From Candidatus Doudnabacteria bacterium (lineage in GTDB: Bacteria > Patescibacteriota > Doudnabacteria > UBA920 > 2-01-FULL-50-11): a stretch of 14,015 nucleotides of DNA. Below, in pieces: positions 6,144 to 12,115 of the stretch. The stretch covers positions 1 to 14,015 of the forward strand of contig JACQJK010000013.1 in NCBI GenBank assembly GCA_016205055.1. Reading direction: 5' to 3'. The translations under genes were made by a program, and so were the position numbers. Position 1 is the stretch's first letter, and the number at the start of each line of letters is the position of its first letter. The notes under the pieces are model-generated. The model was not told where the DNA came from and did not search any database. It worked only from the letters and a program-made list of their open reading frames with translations.

Positions 6144-6167
6144 AAAAAAAAATCGCCTGGGGCGACT
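6144..6167 (-). terminator. Rho-independent terminator overlapping the end of the 118-aa gene
   Basis: On the minus strand AGTCGCC/GGCGATT (7 bp with one G-U, 3-nt loop) is followed by nine T. The stop codon of the 6166-6522 gene overlaps the stem. Confidence 0.85.
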
Positions 6168-6522
6168 AGCGATTTGATACCGGACTTTTTTCGCCGTCTT
6201 GGCGCTTGCCCGGATCGCAAAGGACAATCAGAAGCGCGCACGAGCCGGCCAAGACAAGAGCGCAGAAACCGTTAAGAGCGAGCTTGGCGACAGTCGGCAG
6301 CTCGACTGGCAAATGGTTGACCAAGGACAGCACCAGCAGGGAAAAAGCGAGATTGACCACGATGCTTGCGTACAACCAACCGGTGAAACGCTGCCGGAAG
6401 CGTTCCGGCGCAGGGATATCGTTGCCCTCCGGCTGCTGCGCTCGCGCAAGGATTTCCAGAAACGCCGGATTCACCCTGACCCCGAACGGAACCAAAATCA
6501 GTTTCTTGGTGTAAGATTGCAT
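6166..6522 (-). CDS. Two-TM membrane protein of unknown function
   Basis: I take ATG 6522 as the start because a perfect SD (AGGAGG, 4 nt spacing) precedes it and a promoter lies at 6545-6573. A longer frame from 6573 would begin inside the promoter. The 118-aa product starts MQSYTKKLILVPFGVRVNP and has a soluble stretch of about 45 residues. Two membrane helices follow (about residues 50-71 and 79-101), then a polar tail. The short loop between the helices (NHLPVELPT) gives a hairpin topology. I do not recognise the family and no catalytic motif is visible. It is a single-gene unit with promoter, SD and terminator all clear. Confidence 0.82.
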   Translation of the reverse strand: MQSYTKKLILVPFGVRVNPAFLEILARAQQPEGNDIPAPERFRQRFTGWLYASIVVNLAFSLLVLSLVNHLPVELPTVAKLALNGFCALVLAGSCALLIVLCDPGKRQDGEKSPVSNR

Positions 6523-6544
6523 ACCACCTCCTGGAGTTGCCGCA

Positions 6545-6573
6545 ATCTTATCAGCCGGAACGCAAAACGTCAA
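6545..6573 (-). promoter_or_regulatory. Sigma-70-type promoter of the 118-aa membrane gene
   Basis: On the minus strand TTGACG (6568-6573), a 17-bp spacer and TAAGAT (6545-6550) use the same two hexamers as the promoter at 1154-1181. Confidence 0.78.
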
Positions 6574-6577
6574 GTCG

Positions 6578-6609
6578 CCCTCGGTGTCATCATCTGGGGC
6601 AACCGAGGG
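6578..6609. other. 8-bp inverted repeat between gene end and promoter
   Basis: CCCTCGGT (6578-6585) pairs with ACCGAGGG (6602-6609) over a 16-nt loop. It begins right after the stop of the UBP-type gene and ends 4 bp before the -35 box of the next gene. No T-run follows, so it may be a transcript end or an operator. Confidence 0.5.
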
Positions 6610-6870
6610 TCAATCCAAATACGCTTTGCACTGGTAACACCACAGCCAATCGTAATTTGTCCGGTACGGCCGAATGAACGGATGCCCGGTTTTTTCAAAA
6701 TGTTCTTTATCGTGCGCATGGTGAGACTCGCAGCAAGAAATAAAACCGCAGGTCTGGCACTGCCTTAAGTCTGCTCCAAACCCGCAATCCTCGCAAACGG
6801 TTTTTGCAAATTTGGAAATTTCCTTGAGCCGGTCAAGGTGCGGACATTCCGCTTTCTTAATCCTTTCCAT
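6610..6870 (-). CDS. UBP-type zinc-finger protein
   Basis: This 86-aa protein matches the UBP-type zinc finger (PF02148), the module that in eukaryotes binds the free C-terminus of ubiquitin and that also occurs as stand-alone small proteins in bacteria. Metal ligands are visible as CPH (Cys9, His11), CEDC (Cys26, Cys29), CQTC (Cys38, Cys41), Cys46 and the HAHDKEH...TGH region (His51, His57, His63). The ending WLWCYQCKAYLD is typical. Its ATG at 6870 overlaps the end of the old methyltransferase frame by 14 bases. It was therefore the downstream, coupled gene of that unit, and insertion of E2 may have separated it from its original promoter. No strong SD is seen. Its role in bacteria is unknown. 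Confidence 0.88.
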   Translation of the reverse strand: MERIKKAECPHLDRLKEISKFAKTVCEDCGFGADLRQCQTCGFISCCESHHAHDKEHFEKTGHPFIRPYRTNYDWLWCYQCKAYLD

Positions 6871-7003
6871 ACGTTAGCTTTTCAGCAAGCGCGCCAATCC
6901 AAGACACCCCCTTGCGCTTAAGTTCGTCAGGATAATATTTCATGCTAATGATCCGAAATCCGGCCGTTCGCAGCAACCGCGCAAGTTCCTTTTTTGACAG
7001 GTA
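6857..7003 (-). pseudogene. C-terminal fragment of the interrupted SAM methyltransferase
   Basis: Downstream of element E2 an open frame of 48 codons without its own start encodes YLSKKELARLLRTAGFRIIS and ends LTYGKD at TAA 6857-6859. 'Ser/Thr-x-x-x-Leu-x-x-Leu-Leu-x-x-Ala-Gly-Phe' is the usual last helix and strand of class I methyltransferases of this type. It picks up where the N-terminal part (ending ...YNERIF) stops. Joining 7369 to 7003 would give NERIF-YLSKKEL in one frame. It is separated from the rest by 365 bp. Confidence 0.8.
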
Positions 7004-7368
7004 AATGGAGCCCCACGGCAAACCTCCCTCTCCGCCTCAGGCGGATACGGACGGTCAAGAAGCCGTGGTACCTCCAACCCGCCTTCTCCGTCCGCCTTAG
7101 GCGGACTGGATGCGGCGGGTTTATCCGCCTAGACTTTCGTGCGCCTGCCTGCCGCAGGCAGGGAATCTCCATCCTCCGCAGCAGTAGCTTTAGGTCTAGT
7201 CCTTGCCTCTTGCGGCGACTGTGTACGCCTGCAGTCATCGCAACCTTTATAACTTGCTGCTACTGCGGAGGACGGGCGCCGAAGCTGACGATGGCAAATC
7301 CTCTCGTTTGCTCATCCGTGCCGCCCTTCGCCCCTCGTCAAGACGAGGGTCTTCGGGCGGAGGCGGAT
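7004..7368 (-). mobile_element. Structured repeat element E2, inserted in a methyltransferase gene
   Basis: This is a minus-strand copy of the E1/E3 element. Outer helix: ATGGAG as plus-strand CTCCAT at 7167-7172, and CTCCAT as plus-strand ATGGAG at 7005-7010. Hairpin 1 is a plain CCTGCC-TGC-GGCAGG, without the tRNA-like part of E1. Hairpin 2 is CCCGCC/GGCGGG enclosing GTCCGCCTTAGGCGGAC (7090-7106). Hairpin 3 is CCACGGC/GCCGTGG enclosing TCCGCCTCAGGCGGA (7031-7045). Upstream modules are a long-stem arm (7173-7271) and a hairpin at 7321-7360. The left end (CCTCCGCCCGAA) and right end (GCTCCATT) match E1. No protein is encoded; ORFs read through it are artefacts. It accounts for the gene-free stretch here. 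Confidence 0.82.
7173..7271 (-). other. Long-stem RNA arm specific to E2
   Basis: The ends pair as CCTCCG plus CAGTAGC with GCTACTG plus CGGAGG, 13 bp with a 3-nt bulge. Inside, TTGCG/CGCAA and GACTG/CAGTC form a hairpin (7210-7243) with a 2x2 internal loop and a 10-nt loop. E1 has no counterpart at this place, so the arm appears to be an exchangeable module. Confidence 0.6.
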
Positions 7369-7935
7369 AAAAATCCGCTCGTTGTAAAGCGAGAGCCGTT
7401 CGGAAACTTCTGTCCGGCCCTTCACTTTCTTCATTCTTAAGTGCACCCTGCCGCCCGGTTTCAAAATTTTCCAAAAGGATTTCAGAACCGGAAGGAGATC
7501 TTTTTTTTGCACGTGAACAAGAACGGCATTGGCCCAGACGGCGTCAAAAGAGTTCGCGGCAAATTTGAGTTTGCGCGCATCCATTTTCAAAAAGCGCGCT
7601 TGCGGGACTTTTTTGCGCGCGACCCGCAAAAACTCGTCAACCAGGTCAATGCCGACCACATGGAAGCCGCGCCGGGCAAAAAATCTCGAGTCCCTGCCGC
7701 CGGCGCAGCCGACATCAAGTATTTTGCCGCCTCTTGGCAGCTGTTTTATAAAACCTTTAAGGCCTTTAACGACGAACGGGTCAATCTGTGCAAGGTAAGC
7801 CCGGCCGATTTTTTTGTAAACCCCGCGCCACGCCTTGACAGGTGTGGCTTTGGGGCACGCAGCTTTCGCGAATTCTTGACATTCATCCCCGTCTTTACAG
7901 ACTGGGCTTTCTGCGTGGTGCGGGGTAAACCTCAA
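7312..7935 (-). pseudogene. SAM-dependent methyltransferase, N-terminal part (gene split by E2)
   Basis: The frame encodes a class I methyltransferase (Methyltransf_11/25-like). Motif I is KILDVGCAGGRDSRFF (71-86) and the acidic motif II is VVGIDLVD (93-100). MDARKL (118-123), FDAVWANAVLVHV (130-142) and LKPGGRVHLRMKK (158-170) follow. Family sequence continues to YNERIF (184-189), coded down to about 7369. From there the frame runs into element E2 and stops at 7312 after 18 unrelated residues. The missing C-terminus lies at 6857-7003. The product of 207 aa lacks the final helix-strand pair of the core fold and is probably inactive. The start is uncertain: TTG 7935 has a weak AGGA in front, and no ATG is available. 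The substrate is unknown. Confidence 0.85.
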
Positions 7936-8032
7936 TCGTCCTGCGGTAAGGATCGGATGTTGCGACGCTCATGCTTTTAAAGCAAATTGCATTGGGTACC
8001 CGCCATCTCAAATCCTAAAGCACTTTCAACTA

Positions 8033-8088
8033 TTCTCCTATTCGCCCCAGTCCGCCAGAGGCGGACGGAGCAAGCGCGAATTAGAGAA
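8033..8088. repeat. Inverted-repeat unit X with GTCCGCC hairpin
   Basis: TTCTCCTATTCGC (8033-8045) and GCGAATTAGAGAA (8076-8088) are inverted repeats (11 of 13 match). They enclose GTCCGCCAGAGGCGGAC (8050-8066). The right arm overlaps the last codons and stop of the ArsR-type gene. The left arm sequence recurs exactly at 8369-8381. Confidence 0.7.
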
Positions 8089-8341
8089 GGTGAATTATGC
8101 GTGCGGTACGCGCGGGCATATCGGTCCCCAAAAAGTAATAGGCCGTCAACCCGCGCTGCTCGCGCTCTACAATTTCGGCATCGTTTAAGATCCGCAGGTG
8201 CTTTGAAGTGGCCTTAAGCGAAAGTTTAATAGCTCCGGCGATCTCTCCCACTGAAGCCCGGCGATTGGATTTAAGATAGGAAACCACGGAAAGTCGCCGA
8301 CGGTTGGCCAAAGCTCTAAAAACCTTTTCCAATTCTTTCAT
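8081..8341 (-). CDS. ArsR-family winged-helix regulator
   Basis: This 86-aa protein is one winged-helix domain of the ArsR/SmtB type. It starts ELEKVFRALANRRRLSVVSYL, with the recognition region SVGEIAGAIKLSLKATSKHLRIL (about 30-52) and the wing VEREQRGLTAYYFLG (about 58-72). The classical metal-binding ELCVCDL motif is absent, so it probably does not sense metals through that site. Its target is unknown, although the MFS gene lies upstream on the same strand. ATG 8341 lies 6 nt after an extended -10 box, so the message is probably leaderless. Inverted-repeat units X and Y flank the gene. Confidence 0.92.
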   Translation of the reverse strand: MKELEKVFRALANRRRLSVVSYLKSNRRASVGEIAGAIKLSLKATSKHLRILNDAEIVEREQRGLTAYYFLGTDMPARTARIIHLL

Positions 8342-8347
8342 GTTTTC

Positions 8348-8358
8348 ACTCTACCACA
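8348..8358 (-). promoter_or_regulatory. Extended -10 of the ArsR gene (leaderless start)
   Basis: On the minus strand TGG-TAGAGT (-10 at 8348-8353) ends 6 nt before ATG 8341, putting +1 at or next to the start codon. No good -35 is seen and no SD exists. Confidence 0.5.
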
Positions 8359-8368
8359 AGCTTCCTTA

Positions 8369-8433
8369 TTCTCCTATTCGCGCGAATAAGGGCAGGAGAT
8401 TTAGAGAATTTCTCCGACTCGATTTCTCGGAGA
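8369..8433. repeat. Inverted-repeat unit Y
   Basis: The 13-bp arm of unit X recurs at 8369-8381 and here runs directly into its complement (ATTCGCGCGAAT, 8376-8387), with CTCCT/AGGAG outside. A second hairpin, TCTCCGA/TCGGAGA (8411-8433, 9-nt loop), follows. The unit lies between the MFS stop and the ArsR gene and may end the MFS transcript, though it has no T-run. Confidence 0.6.
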
Positions 8434-8460
8434 TGAAACCTCTCTTCGTCAACAAAGCTT

Positions 8461-9621
8461 TTATGAGTTTTTTTGCTTGGGCTGATAAATCAACAATCCA
8501 AGCCCGGCAACCAGCACAAGACCGCCTAAAATCACCACTAGATAGCGCAGGCCAATAGCGTCGCTTAGGCCGCCTGACAAAAACAGGGTGCCGGCGGCAA
8601 AGACCGTGGAAACCATGCCTTGGGCGGAAATCACCGTGGCCCGATGATGCGATTCAATGTGTCCGTTGGCATAGGCGCTGACCGCCGGGCGTAATACGCC
8701 CAGAAAAAATTGGTAAGCGAAAATAAAGGCGAGCGCAAACTGCACATACCACAAGCCCGTCACAAGCAGCACCGTTCCCAATCCCAGCACCGATATCCAA
8801 AAAACTTTTACTTCTCCGAAAAATCCGTAGAATTTGCCGGCCAATCCTGATCCCACTGCCTCCGCCGCAAACATTATAGGGAGAATAACACTGAAAACCC
8901 TCACTCCAAAACCCAGCTCTTGCAATACCGGCTGATAGGAATTTAGGAGATTATACCAAACCGCGAAGGTCAGCGACATAATCAGAATCGACCAGCGGAC
9001 ATAACGGTTTTCCCAAGCATGCTGCAAGCCGTCCTTGATCTGGTCAACGTGCGCGCGCAGGGAAAAGCCGCGCTTTTGGTGGGATTCCTCAAAGCCGAGC
9101 ATGGCGATCGCGGCCAGGAAAAACGGAATGGCCGAGGCCAGGTAGGGCCAGCGGAAATTCTGACTGTATAACACCGGCCCGAGAATGCCCGCCAGGGCCG
9201 TGCCGATAATGGCAAAAAAACGAGCGCGACCGAAAACTTTGGCATACTCGTTTTGATCTGCGAGCTTGTCATAAAGCAGGGCCTCGTCCGCTCCGGAAAT
9301 AAACGAGAAGCCCATGGCCCACAAGAAAAAACTGGCGAAGACCTGCCAAAAATTGTTCGATAACCCCGTGGCAACTGCGCCCAAAGTCAGAACAAAGCAT
9401 CCCAAGACCACGCAATTCCGCCGCCCCAAAAGATCGGCCAGCGCTCCGGACGGCACTTCAAACAGCACGAACATCAGCATATACAAACCCCCGAGCACGA
9501 ACACCTGCTGAAAAGAAAATCCCAGTTCGCGTTCAAACAGCACCGTGGTGCCGTTGGCGATGTAAAAACCGATGAGAAAACAGAAAAGGTAATAAAGAAA
9601 AATGGGGTTTTTCGAGTCCAT
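8461..9621 (-). CDS. MFS transporter
   Basis: This is a 386-aa integral membrane protein from ATG 9621 (MDSKNPIFLYY...), with about twelve hydrophobic segments typical of the major facilitator superfamily. Motif A between TM2 and TM3 is GALADLLGRR, with the usual Gly, Asp and Arg residues. A long polar loop (EESHQKRGFSLRAHVDQIKD) separates the two halves. The second half ends with strongly hydrophobic VVILGGLVLVAGLGLLIY. The substrate cannot be read from sequence; such proteins often export drugs or metabolites. I prefer ATG 9621 to upstream in-frame starts because an extended -10 lies 8 nt before it and the frame upstream crosses a terminator. Confidence 0.9.
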   Translation of the reverse strand: MDSKNPIFLYYLFCFLIGFYIANGTTVLFERELGFSFQQVFVLGGLYMLMFVLFEVPSGALADLLGRRNCVVLGCFVLTLGAVATGLSNNFWQVFASFFLWAMGFSFISGADEALLYDKLADQNEYAKVFGRARFFAIIGTALAGILGPVLYSQNFRWPYLASAIPFFLAAIAMLGFEESHQKRGFSLRAHVDQIKDGLQHAWENRYVRWSILIMSLTFAVWYNLLNSYQPVLQELGFGVRVFSVILPIMFAAEAVGSGLAGKFYGFFGEVKVFWISVLGLGTVLLVTGLWYVQFALAFIFAYQFFLGVLRPAVSAYANGHIESHHRATVISAQGMVSTVFAAGTLFLSGGLSDAIGLRYLVVILGGLVLVAGLGLLIYQPKQKNS

Positions 9622-9629
9622 TACTGTAA

Positions 9630-9638
9630 ATTCTAGCA
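9630..9638 (-). promoter_or_regulatory. Extended -10 of the MFS gene (leaderless start)
   Basis: On the minus strand TGC-TAGAAT (-10 at 9630-9635) lies 8 nt before ATG 9621, so transcription should start at or within 2 nt of the start codon. There is no SD. Confidence 0.55.
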
Positions 9639-9650
9639 TAGTTAAGCGAC

Positions 9651-9687
9651 AAAAAAACACGCCGGGGACCACTAGGATCAGGGCGTG
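9651..9687 (-). terminator. Rho-independent terminator of the AAA+ activator gene
   Basis: CACGCC/GGCGTG forms the outer 6-bp stem, with an inner GATCC/GGTC pairing, followed by seven T on the minus strand. The stop codon of the activator lies inside the hairpin. It separates this gene from the MFS gene. Confidence 0.8.
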
Positions 9688-11084
9688 AAAGGAGCTTGCA
9701 AGACAGGAAGAAAGTCACTGTCATTCAACCCGAGCTTCTTCATCCGGTACAGGAGGGCCTTGTAGTCCAATCCAAGCAAGTGGGCTGCTCTCCTGCGATT
9801 CCAGAAGGTCAGAACCAGGGTCCGCGCAATCAGGGCCTTTTCTAGCCTAGCCTTTTCTCTACCCAACGCCTCCAAAGTTGCAAATCTAGCAACCCCAGGC
9901 TCCAATGTCTCTGTGGCAAAGTCTCTAATCCCATGGCTTGTTTTCATCAGATACAGAAACCCCTTGTAATCGAGCTTGATCATGTGCGCGGCCTGTTTTC
10001 TGTTGAACTTGGTGCTTACCAGAGCTCGGAGGATCACATCCTTCTCTTGTGCTCTAGCCCATGCATTAAGCCCGTGGATAGTCTCTAGCTCCTCGTACTC
10101 AGCCGATGCATCGGGCGGTTTAGGAGTAGTGACAGGTACGGCGGCTGCGAGCACTGCACGGACGACCGGGCGCGAGGTATCAATCGGTTGCGGTGGTTCG
10201 GCTTGCGGACGACCCAGGGAGGAGGCAAACGCTAGCTCTGTGGCGACAGGTCTAGAGACAACTAGGGTCGGCAACTCAAGCGCAACTACAGGGAGAGCAA
10301 CAGGGACCTGCAAAGACAGGTCAAGTCCTAAAAGCTGTGCCATGGCATGAGTCGAAACTCTGTTTGTTAAAGAATTGACGAGAACCCTTGTGAAGGAGCT
10401 CCTCAACTCTCGAACATTGCCCGGCCACCGGTACTGACATAAAACGCGCAAGGACTGCTCATCCAGCTGCAAATTCACATCACTGCCCAGCTTCATAGAT
10501 TTTTGCCTGGCAAAATGCTGAAGCAATGGTACAATATCCTCGGGTCGCTCACGTAACGGAGGAATATGCATCTCCAGGACGTTCAGCCTGTGAAAAAGGT
10601 CCTCGCGAAAGTCGCCTTTACTGACCATCGAAGCTAAGTCGTGGTTGGTTGCCGCGACCAGCCTGGCTTCGACACGCTCGTCCTTCTTGCCTCCGAGTGT
10701 CCGGTAATGACCGTCGAAAACCCCGAGCAGCTTTGCCTGGCAGGGAAGGGGTAAATCGCCTATTTCATCCAGCCAAAGAGTGCCCCCGGCAGCGTGACTC
10801 ACCAGACCTAGAGACTTCGCGTCTGATCCTGTGAAAGCGCCTTTTTCGCTCCCCATCAGAATACTCTCAAAGAGAGTCTCTGGAATGGCCGTGCACATAA
10901 ACCGTATGAGCGGGTTGGAAGTAAAACGCGCATTGTGCAGCAGCCAGGCCAAAATAGATTTACCTGTTCCTGTCTCACCTGTGATAAGAACCGGATCATC
11001 AAACCTGGCGAAACGCTCGATTTGTCCTGGAAGAAATCTTACAAAAAAACTTTCCCCAACGAAAACTGTCTGCAAATCAGTCAT
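9678..11084 (-). CDS. Sigma-54-type AAA+ activator with two Fis-type HTH domains
   Basis: This 468-aa protein is a bacterial enhancer-binding protein (PF00158). Walker A is GETGTGKS (36-43) and the sigma-54-contacting loop GAFTGS is intact (82-87). Walker B is GGTLWLDEIGD (100-110), the Arg-finger region FREDLFHRLNV (159-169) and the sensor II motif WPGNVREL (220-227). There is no N-terminal sensing domain; the AAA+ module starts almost at residue 1. A Pro/Val/Ala-rich linker (about 256-335) is followed by two similar Fis-like HTHs, around 346-386 (NRKQAAHMIKLDYKGFLYLM) and 416-453 (NRRRAAHLLGLDYKALLYRM). ATG 11084 follows a GGGGG SD. It should activate sigma-54 RNA polymerase, but neither rpoN nor a clear -24/-12 promoter lies in the window. 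An inverted repeat at 11150-11173 precedes it. Confidence 0.93.
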   Translation of the reverse strand: MTDLQTVFVGESFFVRFLPGQIERFARFDDPVLITGETGTGKSILAWLLHNARFTSNPLIRFMCTAIPETLFESILMGSEKGAFTGSDAKSLGLVSHAAGGTLWLDEIGDLPLPCQAKLLGVFDGHYRTLGGKKDERVEARLVAATNHDLASMVSKGDFREDLFHRLNVLEMHIPPLRERPEDIVPLLQHFARQKSMKLGSDVNLQLDEQSLRVLCQYRWPGNVRELRSSFTRVLVNSLTNRVSTHAMAQLLGLDLSLQVPVALPVVALELPTLVVSRPVATELAFASSLGRPQAEPPQPIDTSRPVVRAVLAAAVPVTTPKPPDASAEYEELETIHGLNAWARAQEKDVILRALVSTKFNRKQAAHMIKLDYKGFLYLMKTSHGIRDFATETLEPGVARFATLEALGREKARLEKALIARTLVLTFWNRRRAAHLLGLDYKALLYRMKKLGLNDSDFLPVLQAPFTP

Positions 11085-11149
11085 AAATCCCCCTGAAAAA
11101 ACTATGTAGTGCTATTCATTAATATAAAATAAAAAGGGGAAAAAGTCAC

Positions 11150-11173
11150 GTGCCTAAAAAACCATTTAGGCAC
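11150..11173. promoter_or_regulatory. 9-bp inverted repeat upstream of the activator (operator or terminator)
   Basis: GTGCCTAAA (11150-11158) and TTTAGGCAC (11165-11173) are a perfect inverted repeat with a 6-nt centre. It is 66 bp upstream of the activator ATG, immediately before a weak GTGACT-N16-TATATT promoter. It could be an autoregulatory operator. On the minus strand five T occur a few bases after the stem, so a terminator for the upstream decayed gene is also possible. Confidence 0.5.
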
Positions 11174-11221
11174 TTCCCAGGAAAAACGAGCGGGTAAAAA
11201 AATACCACGACAGCAGGATGA

Positions 11222-11560
11222 TTATGCGGTTATCGCGGAGCGATGCTGGGCTTGAAGCTTGACGAGCTCCGCTGGATCAGTGATAATCCGGAATTCTCCA
11301 GGATACCAGTCTCTCTCTACTTCTTGTTTGTTCCCAGGAGAAGAACATCGTTGGTGATTCCGTTCCTTTGATTCCGGAATTAACATGCAAGCGCAGCGAA
11401 GGTCCACCCAAACAACAAAAAAGGGTAGCCCGCCATTGCAAACAGGGACTCTTTGAATTTCGGTAACACGACCGAAAGATTCCGGCTGTCAACTGAATGG
11501 GCGCTTCTTAAACGCTGGTTTGCGATTTCTTTGTATCCTATCCCCAACCTGGACTTCCAT
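11222..11560 (-). pseudogene. Gene of unknown function with an in-frame UGA at codon 24
   Basis: ATG 11560 has an AAAGAGGG SD, and the frame begins MEVQVGDRIQRNRKPAF then KKRPFS. It meets TGA (11489-11491) as codon 24 and stays open for 88 more codons to TAA 11222. The part after the stop reads like real protein: QPESFGRVTEIQRVP, LPFFVVWVD, then FRIITDPAELVKL. 'GDRIQ...FGRVTEIQ' resembles a small SH3-like or KOW-like barrel, but no family is recognised. TGA could be a mutated TGG (Trp). Since UGA ends many neighbours, either this is a nonsense-mutated gene or UGA is read through. A GTG at 11407 could start a 61-aa fragment, with no SD. Confidence 0.55.
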
Positions 11561-11578
11561 TATTCCCTCTTTAGGATT

Positions 11579-11863
11579 TCATTTAGAAAACATTTTTTTC
11601 TTAAACTCTTCCAACTTTTTCGGCTCAAGGCGCAGGCGCAAGATGTCGGCCGTGAACTCCCCGCCCCAATAATTATGACTCATCTTTTTGATAAACTCCT
11701 CAAAGCCGACTTCTGCGATCTCTATCTTTTCTCCGGCCTCGAGTTCCGGCTCGGCAACTTTTCGGCAGTGTCTCGCGATAAAATAATAATGAAAAAGCAC
11801 CAGTTGGTGCCCCAAGAGCCAAACAAAGCTCTCTAGTTTCTGTGCTTCGCCTGCTTGCGCCAC
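11579..11863 (-). pseudogene. Nudix hydrolase remnant (C-terminal part only)
   Basis: The 94-aa frame ends like the C-terminus of ADP-ribose-pyrophosphatase-type Nudix proteins: FHYYFIARHC (24-33), then EPELEAGEKIEIAEVGFEEF, with GEFTADILRLRLEPKKL and EEFKKKMF at the end. The Nudix box (GX5EX7REUXEEXGU) that holds the active site is missing from this frame and from the window. The first 15 or so residues overlap the 3' end of the zinc-ribbon gene and look unrelated. A GTG at 11863 has a GGAGGAG upstream, so translation is conceivable, but the product could not hydrolyse nucleotides. I call it a deletion remnant. Confidence 0.65.
11792..11810 (-). terminator. Possible terminator after the zinc-ribbon gene
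   Basis: On the minus strand GCACC-AACT-GGTGC is followed by five T, 22 bp after the stop of the zinc-ribbon gene. The stem is short and lies inside the Nudix remnant frame, so it may be fortuitous. Confidence 0.4.
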
Positions 11864-12036
11864 TGCCGCAACTCCTCCGGCGTCACCCGCCGGAAATGAC
11901 TGGATTCGTTGTCACATTCCAGAAACGTCCCGCCGACCTGCCGCTTCAGTTGCAACGTCCCAAACTCGCAAAAAGGACACTGGTCCCCCTGCCGCAGACG
12001 CTTCGGAAAATCGGCAACAATCCTTTTGTTGAACAT
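11833..12036 (-). CDS. Small zinc-ribbon protein (topoisomerase-type finger)
   Basis: This 67-aa protein starts at ATG 12036 behind a strong AAGGGGGG SD; longer frames upstream pass through a terminator and are not used. The core CPFCEFGTLQL then GGTFLECDNESSHFRR (Cys20, Cys23, Cys41, perhaps His47) resembles the C4 zinc finger found at the end of bacterial topoisomerase I. There the pattern is CPxCG...lv...g...FlgCsnyPxC, but the fourth Cys is absent or replaced by His. The N-terminus (FNKRIVADFPKRLRQGD) is basic and the C-terminus is a charged helix. It may bind nucleic acid; this is inferred. The 246-bp gap upstream holds a terminator at 12092 and the divergent promoter at 12217. Confidence 0.82.
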   Translation of the reverse strand: MFNKRIVADFPKRLRQGDQCPFCEFGTLQLKRQVGGTFLECDNESSHFRRVTPEELRQWRKQAKHRN

Positions 12037-12091
12037 AAGACCCCCCTTGAAACGTAATAACATCCTAGCGCGGATACCCGAAACGCGCAAG

Positions 12092-12115
12092 AAAAAACCC
12101 CGCAGGTCCGCGAGG
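12092..12115 (-). terminator. Leader terminator upstream of the zinc-ribbon gene
   Basis: On the minus strand CCTCGC-GGACCT-GCGGGG (6 bp, one G-U) is followed by six T. It lies 56 bp upstream of the ATG of the zinc-ribbon gene and no gene ends just before it. It may end a short RNA or act as an attenuator for that gene. Confidence 0.6.

Noticed and set aside
6945..7440. ORFs on both strands across E2 (97 and 148 aa)
   Set aside because: They consist of palindromic repeat sequence, overlap each other on opposite strands and lack SDs.
11489..11491. Recoded UGA (genetic code 25 or 4)
   Set aside because: TGA is the normal stop of purA, the YkgJ-type gene, the LUD gene, the DUF134 gene and the AAA+ activator in this window.
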